Shown: piece by piece, positions 1-9,064 of the stretch | How positions within the stretch are numbered: the first letter of the stretch is position 1 | Layout of the letters: each line of letters starts with the position of its first letter | Source of the DNA: Limosilactobacillus sp. | Lineage (GTDB): Bacteria; Bacillota; Bacilli; Lactobacillales; Lactobacillaceae | Reading direction: 5' to 3' | Length of the DNA: 64,000 nucleotides | NCBI RefSeq assembly: GCF_022482365.1 | Contig: NZ_JAKVPE010000001.1 | Span: 1,054,001 to 1,118,000, forward strand | Notes under the pieces: model-generated | Told to the model about the DNA's origin: nothing | Databases searched by the model: none | The model's input: the letters and a program-made list of their open reading frames with translations, nothing else | Position numbers and translations under genes: made by a program

Positions 1-1330
1 ACTTCGACTGCGGCACGTAGCCGGAACCGAAGAGCACCGGTGCGGGGCCGGATGCGTAGTGGGTCGTGGAGGCCATCAGGTTACCAAAGAACCCAAGCAA
101 GAGGGCCGCCAGCATTGGTGGGACGTTAGCGGAGATGGCTACGGCCAAGAGGGCACTGTACATCGCCGTAACGTGGGCCGTCGAACTGGCAAAGAGGTAG
201 TGGCTGTAGAAGTAGAAGACGATCAGGATGATCAGGACCAACACCCAGTTCATCCCGTGCAGGGAGCCACTGATCGCCTTGCTCAGCCACGGAATGAAGC
301 CGAGGGCGGTCAGCGAACCGGCCATCATTACCAGAACGGAGAACCAGGTCAAAGTGTTCCAGGCCCCGGTCTCGTGCAGGACGTCCTGCCAGCTCAGCAC
401 CCCGGTCAGGAGCAGCAGGGCCAGCGCGATGAAAGCCGCCAGGGTGGCATCAATGCCGATGAAGCTCCCGGTGATCCAGAGCAGGAGGGCAACGACGAAG
501 ACAACTGCCATGATCTTTTCCGGCAGGGTCATCGGGCCCATCTTTGCCAGCTGTTCATCCGCCCATTCCTTGGCGTTCGGCGTTTCCTTGATTTCTGGTG
601 GGTACATTTTGTAGATCAGCCACGGAACGACGATCAGGGAAATGATGCCGGGCACCAGGGCGGCCAGGAACCAGCCCGTCCAGGTGATAATCACGCCGCA
701 ACCCTTGGCCAGCGTCTGGACCAGCGGGTTGGCGGCCATGGCGGTCATGAACATGGCCGCCGTGATCATGTCACCATGATATTCGGCAAAGATCAGGAAA
801 GAACCAATCTTCCGCTCCGTCCCGTCTTTCGGGTCGGAACCAAAGGACTGGGACAGCGATTCGATGATTGGGTAGAGCACCCCACCGGCACGGGCCGTGT
901 TGCTTGGCGTGGCCGGGGCCAGGATCAGGTCAACCCCGATCAGGGAGTAGGCCAATCCCAGCGTCCGCTTCCCAAAGGCCTTGACAAAGTTCAGGGCAAT
1001 CCGGCGGCCCAGGCCGGTCTTGATGAAGCCCCGGGCAATGAAGAAGGCCATGGCGATCATCCAGATCGAGGCGTTCCCGAAGCCGACGATCGCCTTGTCC
1101 ATCGGGACCGTCTTGGTCAAAACGGTCAGGGCAAAGGCAACGATGGAGACCCCACCGATCGGCAGGGGCCGGGTGATGCAGGCGATGATCGTGCCGACAA
1201 AGAGGGCAAACATGTGCCAGCCGGCAACCGGTACGGCCGCGGGCTTGAGCGGTGTCATCAGCCAGAGGACAATCCCCACCACCAGGGGCAGGATGAAGCC
1301 CTTGTAGTTAACGTGTTCTAATTTTTCCAT
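1..1330 (-). CDS. DASS-family dicarboxylate/anion carrier (partial, C-terminus beyond window)
   Basis: Polytopic membrane protein of the divalent anion:Na+ symporter superfamily; about 443 residues are visible from the ATG at 1330 and the frame is still open at the window edge. The stretch PATPSNTARAGG (about residue 140-150) carries the SNT motif that binds Na+ and carboxylate in this family, and a second, related SSTTHYASGPAP stretch sits near the visible end, as in the 2-oxoglutarate/malate (DiT1, YflS) branch. Many hydrophobic helices fit. It is the last gene after fumC and a fumarate reductase, 63 bp downstream of the latter, so malate, fumarate or succinate are the likely substrates (inference). 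The exact substrate and whether it works as symporter or exchanger cannot be read from sequence. Confidence 0.88.
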   Translation of the reverse strand, partial: MEKLEHVNYKGFILPLVVGIVLWLMTPLKPAAVPVAGWHMFALFVGTIIACITRPLPIGGVSIVAFALTVLTKTVPMDKAIVGFGNASIWMIAMAFFIARGFIKTGLGRRIALNFVKAFGKRTLGLAYSLIGVDLILAPATPSNTARAGGVLYPIIESLSQSFGSDPKDGTERKIGSFLIFAEYHGDMITAAMFMTAMAANPLVQTLAKGCGVIITWTGWFLAALVPGIISLIVVPWLIYKMYPPEIKETPNAKEWADEQLAKMGPMTLPEKIMAVVFVVALLLWITGSFIGIDATLAAFIALALLLLTGVLSWQDVLHETGAWNTLTWFSVLVMMAGSLTALGFIPWLSKAISGSLHGMNWVLVLIILIVFYFYSHYLFASSTAHVTAMYSALLAVAISANVPPMLAALLLGFFGNLMASTTHYASGPAPVLFGSGYVPQSK

Positions 1331-1393
1331 TTTCCAATTCTCTCTTAAATGTCAATGATTGCTGTGCGGGGCACTTTCCCCCCCCGTTTGGGC

Positions 1394-2788
1394 CTAGTGT
1401 TCGCCGCGAACGTACAGGGTTACTTGCTGGCCAGCCTGCCGACCAAAGACGATCGTCTCGGCGATCGAATTACCGCCGACCCGGTTGTTTCCGTGCAGTC
1501 CACCGGCAACTTCACCGGCCGCGAAGAGTCCAGGGATCACGTCGCCATTGCCGTCCAGAACCTGTGTCTTTGGCGTGATGTGGATACCACCCATCGTGTA
1601 GTGGATGGCCGGAGCGATGTGGATGGCGAAGAAGCCTGGCTTGTCAATGCCCCGGTCCATTCCGGTCGTCCGGTTGAATGCGGCATCGTCGTGGTTGGCC
1701 ACGGCCGTGTTCCAGGTCTTGACCGTCTCTTCCAGGACGGCCGGATCCATCTTCAGCTTGTCCGCCAAGTCCGCGATCGTGTCGCCGTGAACGACCAGGC
1801 CAACCTTGTCGTAGAATTCGATGGCCTTGGCCCGATCACGGATTCCCTGGTCAAAAATCAGGTAGGCACTGTGCTCCGGCAGGGCCGTGATCGCGTTGGA
1901 AACGATCTTCCGGGTGTTCAGTTCGTTGACGAACCGCTTCCCCTCGGCGTTGACCAGGATGGCCCCCTCGCCACGGACCGCTTCACCGATCAGGTAGACG
2001 TGCGGGTGGTCCTGCTGAACGGTCGGGTGAACCTGAACCAGGTTCATCTGCATCAGCTCGGCACCGACGTTCTCGGCCAGCTTCAAGCCGTCACCGGTCG
2101 CCCCCGGTTGGTTGGTCGTCTTGTAGTCCTTCAGGTCGGGACGGAAGCGTTCGATGTACTCCTTGGAGGCGCCGAAACCACCGGTGGCCAGAATGACCGC
2201 CTTGGCGCTGATCGTCTTGATCAGGCCGTTGGCGTTGACGTGCACCCCGTTGATTCGGCCGGCGTCGTCCTGGAGCAGCTTGGTGACCTTGGTCTGGTTG
2301 AAGACCGGAATCTTTTCTTCGGCGACCACCCTTAGCAGGCTCTTGACCAGGAAACCACCGATTGGCGCCATGCTGGCCGGACGGTGGGTCCGTTTTTTGG
2401 ACATCCCCCCGGTCACGGTGATGTCATCCAGCTTGATGTCGTGGTCGGCCAGCCAGTCGATTGCCGGCGCGGTGTGGTAGACGAAGTAGCCGAGCATGTC
2501 CTTATCGTTGAGCCGGCCCCCGTCCTTGTAGGTTTCGTGGTAGAAATCGGCAACGTTGTCGATTACCCCGTGCTTCAGTTGAACGTTGGTTTCGGCGGCG
2601 TTCATTCCGGAAGAGGCCCGGTTGGTGTTCCCACCCAGCTCTGCTTCCTTTTCAAAGACGGCGACCTTCATCCCCAGCTCGTGGGCTTGGATGGCGGCGG
2701 CCAGACCGGTCCCACCGGAACCGATGATGACGGCGTCGTAGCTGTCTTCTAGTTTGCTAACGGATAATGGTTGAAATTCTTCTGCCAT
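1394..2788 (-). CDS. FAD-dependent fumarate reductase, soluble flavoprotein
   Basis: 464 residues; FAD-binding flavoprotein of the flavocytochrome c / fumarate reductase family, reducing fumarate to succinate. An N-terminal dinucleotide motif GSGGTG lies at residues 23-28, followed by ELGGNT. Active-site-type stretches are visible: HRPASM (His135), GEGAILVNAEGKRFVNE, APAIHYTMGG and NNRVGGNS, matching the substrate-binding His/Arg regions of the family. There is no signal peptide, heme (CxxCH) domain or FMN-attachment domain, so it is probably cytoplasmic and takes electrons from reduced flavin or NADH (inference). AAGGAG precedes the ATG. It starts 22 bp after fumC, which makes the malate-fumarate-succinate route the clear context. 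Confidence 0.9.
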   Translation of the reverse strand: MAEEFQPLSVSKLEDSYDAVIIGSGGTGLAAAIQAHELGMKVAVFEKEAELGGNTNRASSGMNAAETNVQLKHGVIDNVADFYHETYKDGGRLNDKDMLGYFVYHTAPAIDWLADHDIKLDDITVTGGMSKKRTHRPASMAPIGGFLVKSLLRVVAEEKIPVFNQTKVTKLLQDDAGRINGVHVNANGLIKTISAKAVILATGGFGASKEYIERFRPDLKDYKTTNQPGATGDGLKLAENVGAELMQMNLVQVHPTVQQDHPHVYLIGEAVRGEGAILVNAEGKRFVNELNTRKIVSNAITALPEHSAYLIFDQGIRDRAKAIEFYDKVGLVVHGDTIADLADKLKMDPAVLEETVKTWNTAVANHDDAAFNRTTGMDRGIDKPGFFAIHIAPAIHYTMGGIHITPKTQVLDGNGDVIPGLFAAGEVAGGLHGNNRVGGNSIAETIVFGRQAGQQVTLYVRGEH

Positions 2789-2810
2789 TTTGTTTTAGCT
2801 CCTTTTTGAA

Positions 2811-4199
2811 TTAGTCCTGACGATCAACGTTGGTCATCTTGAGCATGTCCATCCATTCGTCATACTGGGCCTCGGTAACCTTACCGGACTTCAATGCCGC
2901 TTCCTTCAGCGTGCTGCCGGCCTTGTCAGCGGCCTGAGCAATCTTAGCGCTGTCGTGGTAACCGATGTGTGGTGACAGGGCGGTCACGGTCATCAGGGAG
3001 TTGTCAACCAGTTCGGCCATCCGCTTTTCGTTGACGGTCAGGCCGTGAACCAGTTTGTCCGCAAAGCCGGTGATCGTCCCGGTTAAGAGGTCGGCGGATT
3101 CCAGAAAGGCGTCGATCATGACCGGCTTGTAAACATTCATTTCAAAGTTCCCCTGGGAAGCGGCCATCGTAACTACGGTGTCGTTTCCGAAGACCCGGAT
3201 AGCGGCCATCGTAACGGCTTCCGCCTGGGTTGGGTTAACCTTCCCCGGCATGATGGAGGAACCCGGTTCGTTAGCCGGGATGTTCAATTCATCGTAGCCG
3301 GCCCGCGGACCTGAAGCGAGGAAACGCAGGTCCTGGGCAATCTTGAACATGTCGGCGGCCAGGGTCTTCAGGGCGCCGTGGACAACGTCTAAGCCGGAGT
3401 GGTTGGCCAGGCCAAAGAACTTGTTGCTCTTGGCGGTCAGGTGCAGGCCGTAAACCTCGCTCAGCTTTTCGGCAATCTTTTCCGGCATGCCAGGGGCGGC
3501 GTTCAGCCCGGTCCCCACGGCGGTTCCACCGATGGCCAGTTCGTTCAGCGTTGGCTCCAGGGTCTTGATGTAGTCCAGATCGTGTTCCAGGGCGGCCACG
3601 TAGCCGGAAATTTCCTGGCCAAACGTCAACGGAACGGCATCCTGCAGGTGGGTCCGGCCAACCTTGACCGTCTTCCAGTACTTGTCCTGCTTAACCTTCA
3701 GCTCGTCGATCATGTGCTGAACGGCCGGCTTCAGCTTGTCCAAGGCCTCCAGGGCCACCACGTTCATGGCCGTTGGGAAGGTGTCGTTGGAGCTTTGACC
3801 CTTGTTGACGTCGTCGTTTGGCAGGATCTCAATGTCCGGGTTGAGCTGGTGGGCCTTGTGGGCAACTACTTCGTTCGTGTTCATGTTGGTCTGGGTCCCG
3901 GAACCGGTCTGGTAGACCTTCAGTGGGAAGTCACGGCGCAGCTCCTCGTCGCTTAATGACAGTAACTCGTCGATGGCCTGGACGATCAGTTCACCTTTTT
4001 CGGTGGAAATCGCCTTGGTTTCCATGTTCGCCTGGGCGGCGGCCTTCTTGATGTTCAGCAGGGCGCGGATAATGGCGAGGGGCATGTACTGGCCAGTCGG
4101 AAAGTTGTGGCGACTCCGCTCCGTCTGTGGTCCCCACAGGGCATCAGCGGGAATTTGAACGGGGCCGAGAGTATCTTCTTCAGTACGGTATTCTGTCAT
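2811..4199 (-). CDS. fumC: Class II fumarate hydratase
   Basis: Fumarase interconverting malate and fumarate in the cytoplasm. 462 residues, the normal class II length. The superfamily signature GSSIMPGKVNP is at residues 313-323 and includes the catalytic Ser; GRTHLQDA (His184) is the second active-site region, and GSGTQTNMN a third. The start chosen is the ATG at 4199 rather than the ATG five codons upstream, because TTGGAGG lies 9 bp before 4199. First gene of the operon with the fumarate reductase and the dicarboxylate carrier: together they would let the cell use malate or fumarate as an electron sink, making succinate. Aspartase is the nearest alternative, but the N-terminal EYRTEEDTLG and TERSRHNF fit fumarase. 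Confidence 0.93.
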   Translation of the reverse strand: MTEYRTEEDTLGPVQIPADALWGPQTERSRHNFPTGQYMPLAIIRALLNIKKAAAQANMETKAISTEKGELIVQAIDELLSLSDEELRRDFPLKVYQTGSGTQTNMNTNEVVAHKAHQLNPDIEILPNDDVNKGQSSNDTFPTAMNVVALEALDKLKPAVQHMIDELKVKQDKYWKTVKVGRTHLQDAVPLTFGQEISGYVAALEHDLDYIKTLEPTLNELAIGGTAVGTGLNAAPGMPEKIAEKLSEVYGLHLTAKSNKFFGLANHSGLDVVHGALKTLAADMFKIAQDLRFLASGPRAGYDELNIPANEPGSSIMPGKVNPTQAEAVTMAAIRVFGNDTVVTMAASQGNFEMNVYKPVMIDAFLESADLLTGTITGFADKLVHGLTVNEKRMAELVDNSLMTVTALSPHIGYHDSAKIAQAADKAGSTLKEAALKSGKVTEAQYDEWMDMLKMTNVDRQD

Positions 4200-4276
4200 T
4201 TTGAAAACCTCCAAATTAATTTAACAGTCAGTGTGATCATGTAGATTGTGAAATGCTACACATCATTTAAACCACT

Positions 4277-4306
4277 ATCCTACCGCCCAGAATGGGGCAT
4301 AGTCAA
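4277..4306 (-). promoter_or_regulatory. Candidate promoter for the fumC operon
   Basis: Reading the minus strand, TTGACT (4306-4301) and TAGGAT (4282-4277) are 18 bp apart, about 80 bp upstream of the fumC start. Hexamers are near consensus but this is by eye only. Confidence 0.4.
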
Positions 4307-4404
4307 ACCTTTAGCACTTAATAAATTTCACTTATGTTGAGGCTTGTAAGCTCTAACACGATTGACTTTGCTGATAGCACTAATTATTTTTTCACAAGCC
4401 AGCC

Positions 4405-4449
4405 AAACAAAAAATCTCAAGAAATTGTTAAGTTAATTTCTTGAGATTT
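4405..4449 (-). terminator. Terminator after the relPRS operon
   Basis: Perfect 15-bp inverted repeat (4412-4426 with 4435-4449, 8-nt loop) followed on the minus strand by TTTTTTGTTT. It lies 57 bp beyond the histidine kinase stop. The rest of the 4200-4506 gap shows only the fumC promoter candidate. Confidence 0.75.
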
Positions 4450-4506
4450 AGGTAATTTAAGATCAGGATCACAAAGTAATTGGACGTTCTTTGTAAAGAT
4501 TGCTGA

Positions 4507-5751
4507 TTACTTCTCACTTAATTTCAGCGTGATCACGAAGGCCAGCGAATGATCGGCGTACTTGGCGCTGATCTTGCCCTTCATCAGTTTGATCAGATAC
4601 TGGGCCATCGAAAGACCGATCCCAAAGCCACTCTTGCCGTTCTTGGTGTGGGACTCGTCGGCCCGGTAGAAGCGTTCAAAGAAGCGGTGGTAGTCCTCGT
4701 TTTCGCCTTCCTTGTAGGTGTTGGCGACGGTGATCACGGCGTTCTTAGTGTGCTTAGCCGGTTGAACGGTCATTCGGATGGTCCCCTGGGGATCGCAGTA
4801 CTTGTTGGCGTTGTCGAGCAGGATGTTGAAGAGCTCGCGCAGGAGGTTCTCATCCCCCGTCACCACCAGATTCGGGGCGATCTTTGTTACAAATTGCTTG
4901 TCCCCCGACTTGGCCACGCTAGAAAAGCTCTGGCTAACGCTCGTGGCAAGCTTGCTGATGTCGACCGGGGCCATCGTGATGTCCGGCTGTTCCTGCATCC
5001 GGGCCAGGGAAACCAGGTTGTTGATTAACTTGGTCAGGCGGTCAACCTGCTGGCGGGTACTCTTGGTCCATTCGTTTTCCCCACCCAGCAGCTCCTGCAT
5101 CTCCGTGTTGGCGGAGATGACCGTCAGCGGCGTCTTCAACTCGTGGCTGGCGTTGGTGATGAATTGCTTTTGCCGGTGCTCGGCCTGGATGATCGGCCGG
5201 ATCGCCCGCCGTGAATAGAGCGTCAAAAGCAGGGCGTAAAGAAGCAACACGATTACCCCAAGCAGGGTCCCGGTGTGCATCAGCTCGGTCGTCCGTGCCA
5301 TCAGCAGCGACTCATCCAGGAAAACCACGGTGGTCGCCTTCTTTTGCTTGCGAATCCGGTAGGCGTAGGCCACCCCCTGGTAGCGCATCTGCCCGTTCTT
5401 CAGGCCGCGCTTGACCGCCCGCTGTGCCAGCCGCTTGGCGGTTTGAGGACCGATGCTGGTGATGTGATCATCCTCCACGCTGGTCAGCTGGTCGGCCCGG
5501 TCAAAAGTGACGCTGAAGTAGCGGTACTGCTGGAGCCCCTCGCGCGTATACTGCGGCTGCGGGTAATGCTTCGTCTGGCCACTGGTCGGCAGCTGGCCCT
5601 CGTTGTCCACCAGGATGGTCAAAACGTTGTTGACCTCCTGACGGGCGTGGTAGTAAGTCAGGCCACAGATGCTGCCGACGATCGTCATGATGACCACCAG
5701 CAGGGCCGTGGTCGACATGGCGATGAACTTATAGCGAAACTTTTGGATCAT
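4507..5751 (-). CDS. relS: Sensor histidine kinase (RelS-like)
   Basis: 414-residue membrane sensor kinase. TM1 about residues 10-33, an extracytoplasmic region of about 125 residues, TM2 about 160-180, then the dimerisation/phosphoacceptor helix with SHELKTP (His203) and a HATPase domain with LLDNANKY and GFGIGLSMAQ. No HAMP domain is obvious between TM2 and the His box. Its ATG overlaps the stop of the response regulator by 4 bp, so translation is probably coupled. The gene order alarmone synthetase - regulator - kinase is that of relPRS in Streptococcus mutans; the symbol is given on order and family, not on proven orthology. The sensed signal is unknown. Confidence 0.85.
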   Translation of the reverse strand: MIQKFRYKFIAMSTTALLVVIMTIVGSICGLTYYHARQEVNNVLTILVDNEGQLPTSGQTKHYPQPQYTREGLQQYRYFSVTFDRADQLTSVEDDHITSIGPQTAKRLAQRAVKRGLKNGQMRYQGVAYAYRIRKQKKATTVVFLDESLLMARTTELMHTGTLLGVIVLLLYALLLTLYSRRAIRPIIQAEHRQKQFITNASHELKTPLTVISANTEMQELLGGENEWTKSTRQQVDRLTKLINNLVSLARMQEQPDITMAPVDISKLATSVSQSFSSVAKSGDKQFVTKIAPNLVVTGDENLLRELFNILLDNANKYCDPQGTIRMTVQPAKHTKNAVITVANTYKEGENEDYHRFFERFYRADESHTKNGKSGFGIGLSMAQYLIKLMKGKISAKYADHSLAFVITLKLSEK

Positions 5752-6425
5752 TTACTGGTCACCGCCCGCTCAATCGAAAAGGGGCCGCCCTTTTCGCCGA
5801 CAATGGTCACGGCCGAGCGGATCGACTGCAGCTTTTGCCGGAGATAGGAGATGTTGATCCAGACGTCCTCGGCATCGGCCTCCTCATCGGACCAGACGTG
5901 GTTCACCAGTTCCTCCGCCGTTAAGCTCTTGCCGGCGTTTAAGATCAGGTACTGGAGCAGACGGCTTTCCTTCCTGGTCAGGCTGATCGAATTGTGGCTT
6001 TCCAGGGACTGGTCGTTGCTGTTTAAGGTTAGGTCGCCAAATTGGATGACGTCGCGGTTAAATTCCTCACTGCGGCGCTCCCGGGAACGCAGCCGGGCCA
6101 GCAGTTCCTTTAAGGAGAAGGGTTTCGTCAGGTAGTCGTCAGCCCCCGCATCGAGGCCGTTAACCCGGTCGTCCTCTTCACCCATCGCCGTCAGCATCAT
6201 CACGTAGGTCGAATCACCGCTGGCCCGGATCTCCTTCAAGGCTTCCAGGCCCGACTTGACCGGCATCATGATGTCTAAGATGATGACGTCGTAGGGATTC
6301 TCCTGGGCGTGATCAACGGCGGCCTGACCGTCACCAACCACGTCGACTTGGTAGCCCTTGGTCCGCATGGCGGTTGCCAGGACGTGGGCCAGTTGTTGTT
6401 CGTCTTCCGCTACTAAAATTCTCAT
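5748..6425 (-). CDS. relR: OmpR-family response regulator (RelR-like)
   Basis: 225 residues from the ATG at 6425; a longer reading to 6488 would run into the end of the upstream gene and has no ribosome site. Receiver domain: acidic pair E7/D8, phosphoacceptor D51 in ILDIMMP, and LTKPF with the conserved Lys near 101. The C-terminal half is a winged helix of OmpR/PhoB type (SLTRKESRLLQYL, then VWINISYLRQKL). It is 11 bp downstream of the alarmone synthetase and overlaps the kinase start, so all three are one transcription unit. It would bind DNA in response to phosphorylation by the neighbouring kinase; targets are not visible here. Confidence 0.9.
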   Translation of the reverse strand: MRILVAEDEQQLAHVLATAMRTKGYQVDVVGDGQAAVDHAQENPYDVIILDIMMPVKSGLEALKEIRASGDSTYVMMLTAMGEEDDRVNGLDAGADDYLTKPFSLKELLARLRSRERRSEEFNRDVIQFGDLTLNSNDQSLESHNSISLTRKESRLLQYLILNAGKSLTAEELVNHVWSDEEADAEDVWINISYLRQKLQSIRSAVTIVGEKGGPFSIERAVTSK

Positions 6426-6436
6426 TGTTCCATCCC

Positions 6437-7048
6437 CTAATCGTCTTCGTGAATCAGCTGGCGAATCGTCTGCATCTGAACGTCGCACGAGGCGAGCTGG
6501 TCGGCGCAGTGCTTCAACTCCCGGCTAATTCGTTCCGGATCTTTGATATCGTGTTTATACTTCATTTCGTGTTCCAGGCTGGCCCAGGAGTCCATGGCGA
6601 TCGTCCGCAGCTGGATCTCGACGAAGAAGTGCCCGGGATTTTGGCCTTCAATGTCCGTGTATGGGGTCTCTTCGTCCAGAATTAGGTGGTAGCTGCGGTA
6701 GCCGTTGGGCTTGGCGTTGGTGATGTAGTCCTTTTCCTTAACAATCGTGCACCAGTCGGCCTGGCGCAGCTGGGTCAGGCAACGATCGATGTCGTCGATG
6801 AAGTTGCAGACGATCCGCAGACCAACCGCGTCCCGGCAGCGGCGCAGGGCCGACTCGGTCGTGACCGGGTAGCCCTTGCGCCGGCACTTTTCCTCCATGC
6901 TGGCGGGCTCCTTGACCCGGCCAATCAGGTGCTCGTATAGTTTCGGCTGGTCGGCCGCTACGACCTGGTCATTCAGTTGTTGGATGCGCGTGCGCGTCGT
7001 TTCCAGGATCTTGGGCAGAACCTGGTCGTAAGAACCATAGATTGACAT
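6437..7048 (-). CDS. relP: Small alarmone synthetase, RelP/YwaC type
   Basis: 203-residue stand-alone (p)ppGpp synthetase: a RelA/SpoT synthetase domain without the HD hydrolase, TGS or ACT domains. Visible family features are RDAVGLRIVCNF, YITNAKPNGYRSYHLI (the GYRS loop that binds GTP) and VEIQLRTIAMDSWASLEHE (the EIQLRT motif). This last stretch and the EKCRRKGYP region look more like SAS2/RelP/YwaC than SAS1/RelQ/YjbM. AGGAG precedes the ATG. It is the first gene of a three-gene unit with a two-component system, as relP is in S. mutans. Confidence 0.88.
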   Translation of the reverse strand: MSIYGSYDQVLPKILETTRTRIQQLNDQVVAADQPKLYEHLIGRVKEPASMEEKCRRKGYPVTTESALRRCRDAVGLRIVCNFIDDIDRCLTQLRQADWCTIVKEKDYITNAKPNGYRSYHLILDEETPYTDIEGQNPGHFFVEIQLRTIAMDSWASLEHEMKYKHDIKDPERISRELKHCADQLASCDVQMQTIRQLIHEDD

Positions 7049-7071
7049 TTTTATTCACTCCTAATGTTTCC

Positions 7072-7077
7072 ATTATA
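7072..7077 (-). promoter_or_regulatory. -10 element of the relPRS operon
   Basis: Minus strand reads TATAAT 24 bp before the relP ATG; transcription would start near 7065, giving a short leader. The -35 region (TTTTCT-like) is poor. Confidence 0.45.
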
Positions 7078-7130
7078 ACAACTCACTAGTTAATAGAAAA
7101 AGGCCGCGCCCCGTTTTTACCGAAACTAAA

Positions 7131-7304
7131 AAAAGGCGGTGGGACAGAACTCGCTTGCGAGTTCGTCGTCCCACCCCCGCGAGGCCGGCTAGGCATTTCG
7201 GGCGTTGATTTATCAACGTTCGGAATCCAGCCGGCTACCGCGCTGCAGCATTTATAAGCTATATAACAGAAAAGAGGCTAGGTTAATTTCCCAGCCTCCT
7301 TAAT
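7131..7304 (-). repeat. Structured interspersed repeat, copy A
   Basis: About 175 bp that recurs at 28551-28745 in the same orientation and in the same setting, just downstream of a minus-strand gene. It contains a strong hairpin at one end (GGTGGGAC ... GCGAGTTC ... GTCCCACC on the minus strand, then GCCTTTTTTT), a middle stem (7184-7190 with 7229-7235), an inner stem ATTTCG/CGGAAT and a core hairpin CGTTGATAAATCAACG. Differences between the two copies preserve pairing. No ORF is conserved in it. It may be a mobile palindromic (MITE-like) unit or a structured RNA or terminator module. Confidence 0.7.
7268..7300 (-). terminator. Terminator after the cyclophilin gene
   Basis: On the minus strand GAGGCTGGG ... 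CCTAGCCTC followed by TTTTCT, directly after the stop codon; it forms the outer end of repeat copy A. Confidence 0.65.
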
Positions 7305-7307
7305 CAT

Positions 7308-7895
7308 TTATTCGTCAATTGTGACCTTTTCCATCACAACGTCGTCCTTCGGCTTATCCATCTGGTCGCGGGCCACCTTGCTGATCTGCTGGACGACATT
7401 CATGCCGGAGACCACCTGACCGAAGACGGTGTGGCGGTGATCCAGCCATGGCGTGCCACCAACCTTGGCGTAGTGGTCAATCGCCTCCTGCGGGAAGCCG
7501 GCAGCCTTCATCTGCTCAACCATGTTGGCCGGCACGTGCTCGTTGGAGACGATGAAGAACTGGCTGCCGTTGGTGTTCGGGCCGGCATTGGCCATTGAAA
7601 GGGCCCCGTTGAAGTTAAACAGCCGATCGGAGAATTCGTCCTCAAAGGCGTGGCCGTAGATGCTTTCGCCACCGCGGCCGGTCCCAGTGGGGTCCCCACC
7701 CTGGATCATGAAGTCCGGAATTACCCGGTGAAAGGTCACGCCGTCGTAGTAGCCCTTCTTGGCCAGCTCGACGAAGTTCTTGACCGTCTTGGGAGCCAGG
7801 GTGTCAAAGAGCTGCACCGTGATCGTCCCCAGGTTGGTCTTGATTTCAGCCTTCGGACCCTTTGCCTGGTCCAGTGCAAGTTGTGGATAATCCAT
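7308..7895 (-). CDS. Cyclophilin-type peptidyl-prolyl cis-trans isomerase
   Basis: 195-residue single-domain cyclophilin, cytoplasmic (no signal peptide), catalysing proline isomerisation. Diagnostic stretches are [19 protein letters not shown] (catalytic Arg in FHRV) and [15 protein letters not shown]. The start is set at the second ATG (7895): GAGGA touches the first ATG at 7901 with no spacing but lies 6 bp before the second. Single gene with its own terminator inside the adjacent repeat. Confidence 0.92.
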   Translation of the reverse strand: MDYPQLALDQAKGPKAEIKTNLGTITVQLFDTLAPKTVKNFVELAKKGYYDGVTFHRVIPDFMIQGGDPTGTGRGGESIYGHAFEDEFSDRLFNFNGALSMANAGPNTNGSQFFIVSNEHVPANMVEQMKAAGFPQEAIDHYAKVGGTPWLDHRHTVFGQVVSGMNVVQQISKVARDQMDKPKDDVVMEKVTIDE

Positions 7896-7937
7896 TGTCA
7901 TTCCTCATTTCATTTTTCTTTTAATCATACCATGGGA

Positions 7938-8987
7938 CTAGTCGTCCTGGCTAACCCGCAGCACGCAGGCCCCCTTGATGTCGCCCCGCTTGACGTACTT
8001 CAGGGCTTCGTCGGCACGATCAAAGGCGTACTCGTGGACCTCGGGGTGAATATCCAGCCGGTCGGCCAGGGTCAGGAACTCCTCACCGTCACGCCGCGTG
8101 TTGCTCTCGACACTGGTGATCGTCTTCTCGTGGAAGAGGTGCTTCTGGTAGTTGAGGGCTGGCACGTCGGTCATGTGGATCCCGGCCAGGGCCAGGGTTC
8201 CACCCGGAATCAGGCTCTCCATGGCCGGCAGGACAATGTCGCCAACCGGCGCAAAGATGATCGACGAATCCAACGGCACGTCTGACAGGTCGTAAGCGCC
8301 GTGGGCCGAGGCACAACCAAGCTGGAGGGCAAACTTCCGCGCATCGGCACCCCGGGTGAAGACGTGGACCTCGATCCCCTGGGCCAGTGCGATCTGGGCG
8401 GTGATGTGGGCCGAGCCGCCGAAGCCGTAGAGACCGAGCCGGCCACCAGCTGGAACGTTGGCCCGTTCAAAGGCCCGGTAGCCAATGATCCCGGCGCAGA
8501 GCAGTGGTGCCGCCTCTAAGGAATCAAACTTTTCCGGAATCCGGTAGGCAAAGCCCTCGGGCACGGTGACGTATTCGGCATAGCCGCCGTCGTGATCCCA
8601 ACCGGTGTAGACGGAATGCGGGCAGAGGTTCTCCCGACCAGACCGACAGAACTTGCAGACCCCACAGGCGTGCCGGAACCACGGAATCCCGATCCGCTCG
8701 CCAAGGCTAAAGCGCTGGGTTTCCGGTCCCTGAGCAACGACCCGGCCGACGATCTCGTGGCCCGGGGTGACGTGTTCCTGGTGCACGGGCAAATCCCCCT
8801 CCGTGACGTGAAGGTCGGTGTGGCAGACCCCGCAGGTCAAAACCTTGACCAGGACCTCGCCCCGGCCTGGCGTTGGCACCGGCTTCTCAACCATCTTGAG
8901 CGGGGCACGGTCCCCGTCGATCGGCCCCGGTGTGGTGACGGCCCAGGCCTTCATTGTCTTCGGTAAATCATCCATTTGCTTATCCAT
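7938..8987 (-). CDS. Zinc-dependent alcohol dehydrogenase (AdhP-like MDR family)
   Basis: 349 residues; medium-chain dehydrogenase oxidising alcohols or reducing aldehydes with NAD(P). Catalytic zinc ligands are visible in CGVCHTDLH and GHE, and the structural zinc loop is [15 protein letters not shown] (four Cys). The cofactor fold starts at [11 protein letters not shown]; the usual GxGxxG is GFGGSA. The start chosen is ATG 8987: GAGG lies 9 bp before it, while the in-frame TTG at 8996 follows GAGG with no spacing. Monocistronic, tail-to-head with the cyclophilin. Substrate not predictable. Confidence 0.88.
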   Translation of the reverse strand: MDKQMDDLPKTMKAWAVTTPGPIDGDRAPLKMVEKPVPTPGRGEVLVKVLTCGVCHTDLHVTEGDLPVHQEHVTPGHEIVGRVVAQGPETQRFSLGERIGIPWFRHACGVCKFCRSGRENLCPHSVYTGWDHDGGYAEYVTVPEGFAYRIPEKFDSLEAAPLLCAGIIGYRAFERANVPAGGRLGLYGFGGSAHITAQIALAQGIEVHVFTRGADARKFALQLGCASAHGAYDLSDVPLDSSIIFAPVGDIVLPAMESLIPGGTLALAGIHMTDVPALNYQKHLFHEKTITSVESNTRRDGEEFLTLADRLDIHPEVHEYAFDRADEALKYVKRGDIKGACVLRVSQDD

Positions 8988-9064
8988 GTCTATCAACCTC
9001 GCTTAATTGGACTTTACAAGGCTATTGTAGTCCTTTTCACCAGCTTGTGAAGAATTGCGCACCG

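Noticed and set aside
59-1321. Long plus-strand open frame opposite the DASS transporter
   Set aside because: It is the antisense frame of a G/C-rich transporter gene; composition (runs of Gly, Asp, Gln, His, Arg) is not protein-like, and the minus-strand reading has family motifs.
1349-4158. Plus-strand frames opposite the fumarate reductase and fumC
   Set aside because: Shadows produced by high third-position G/C; no ribosome sites and no recognisable domains.
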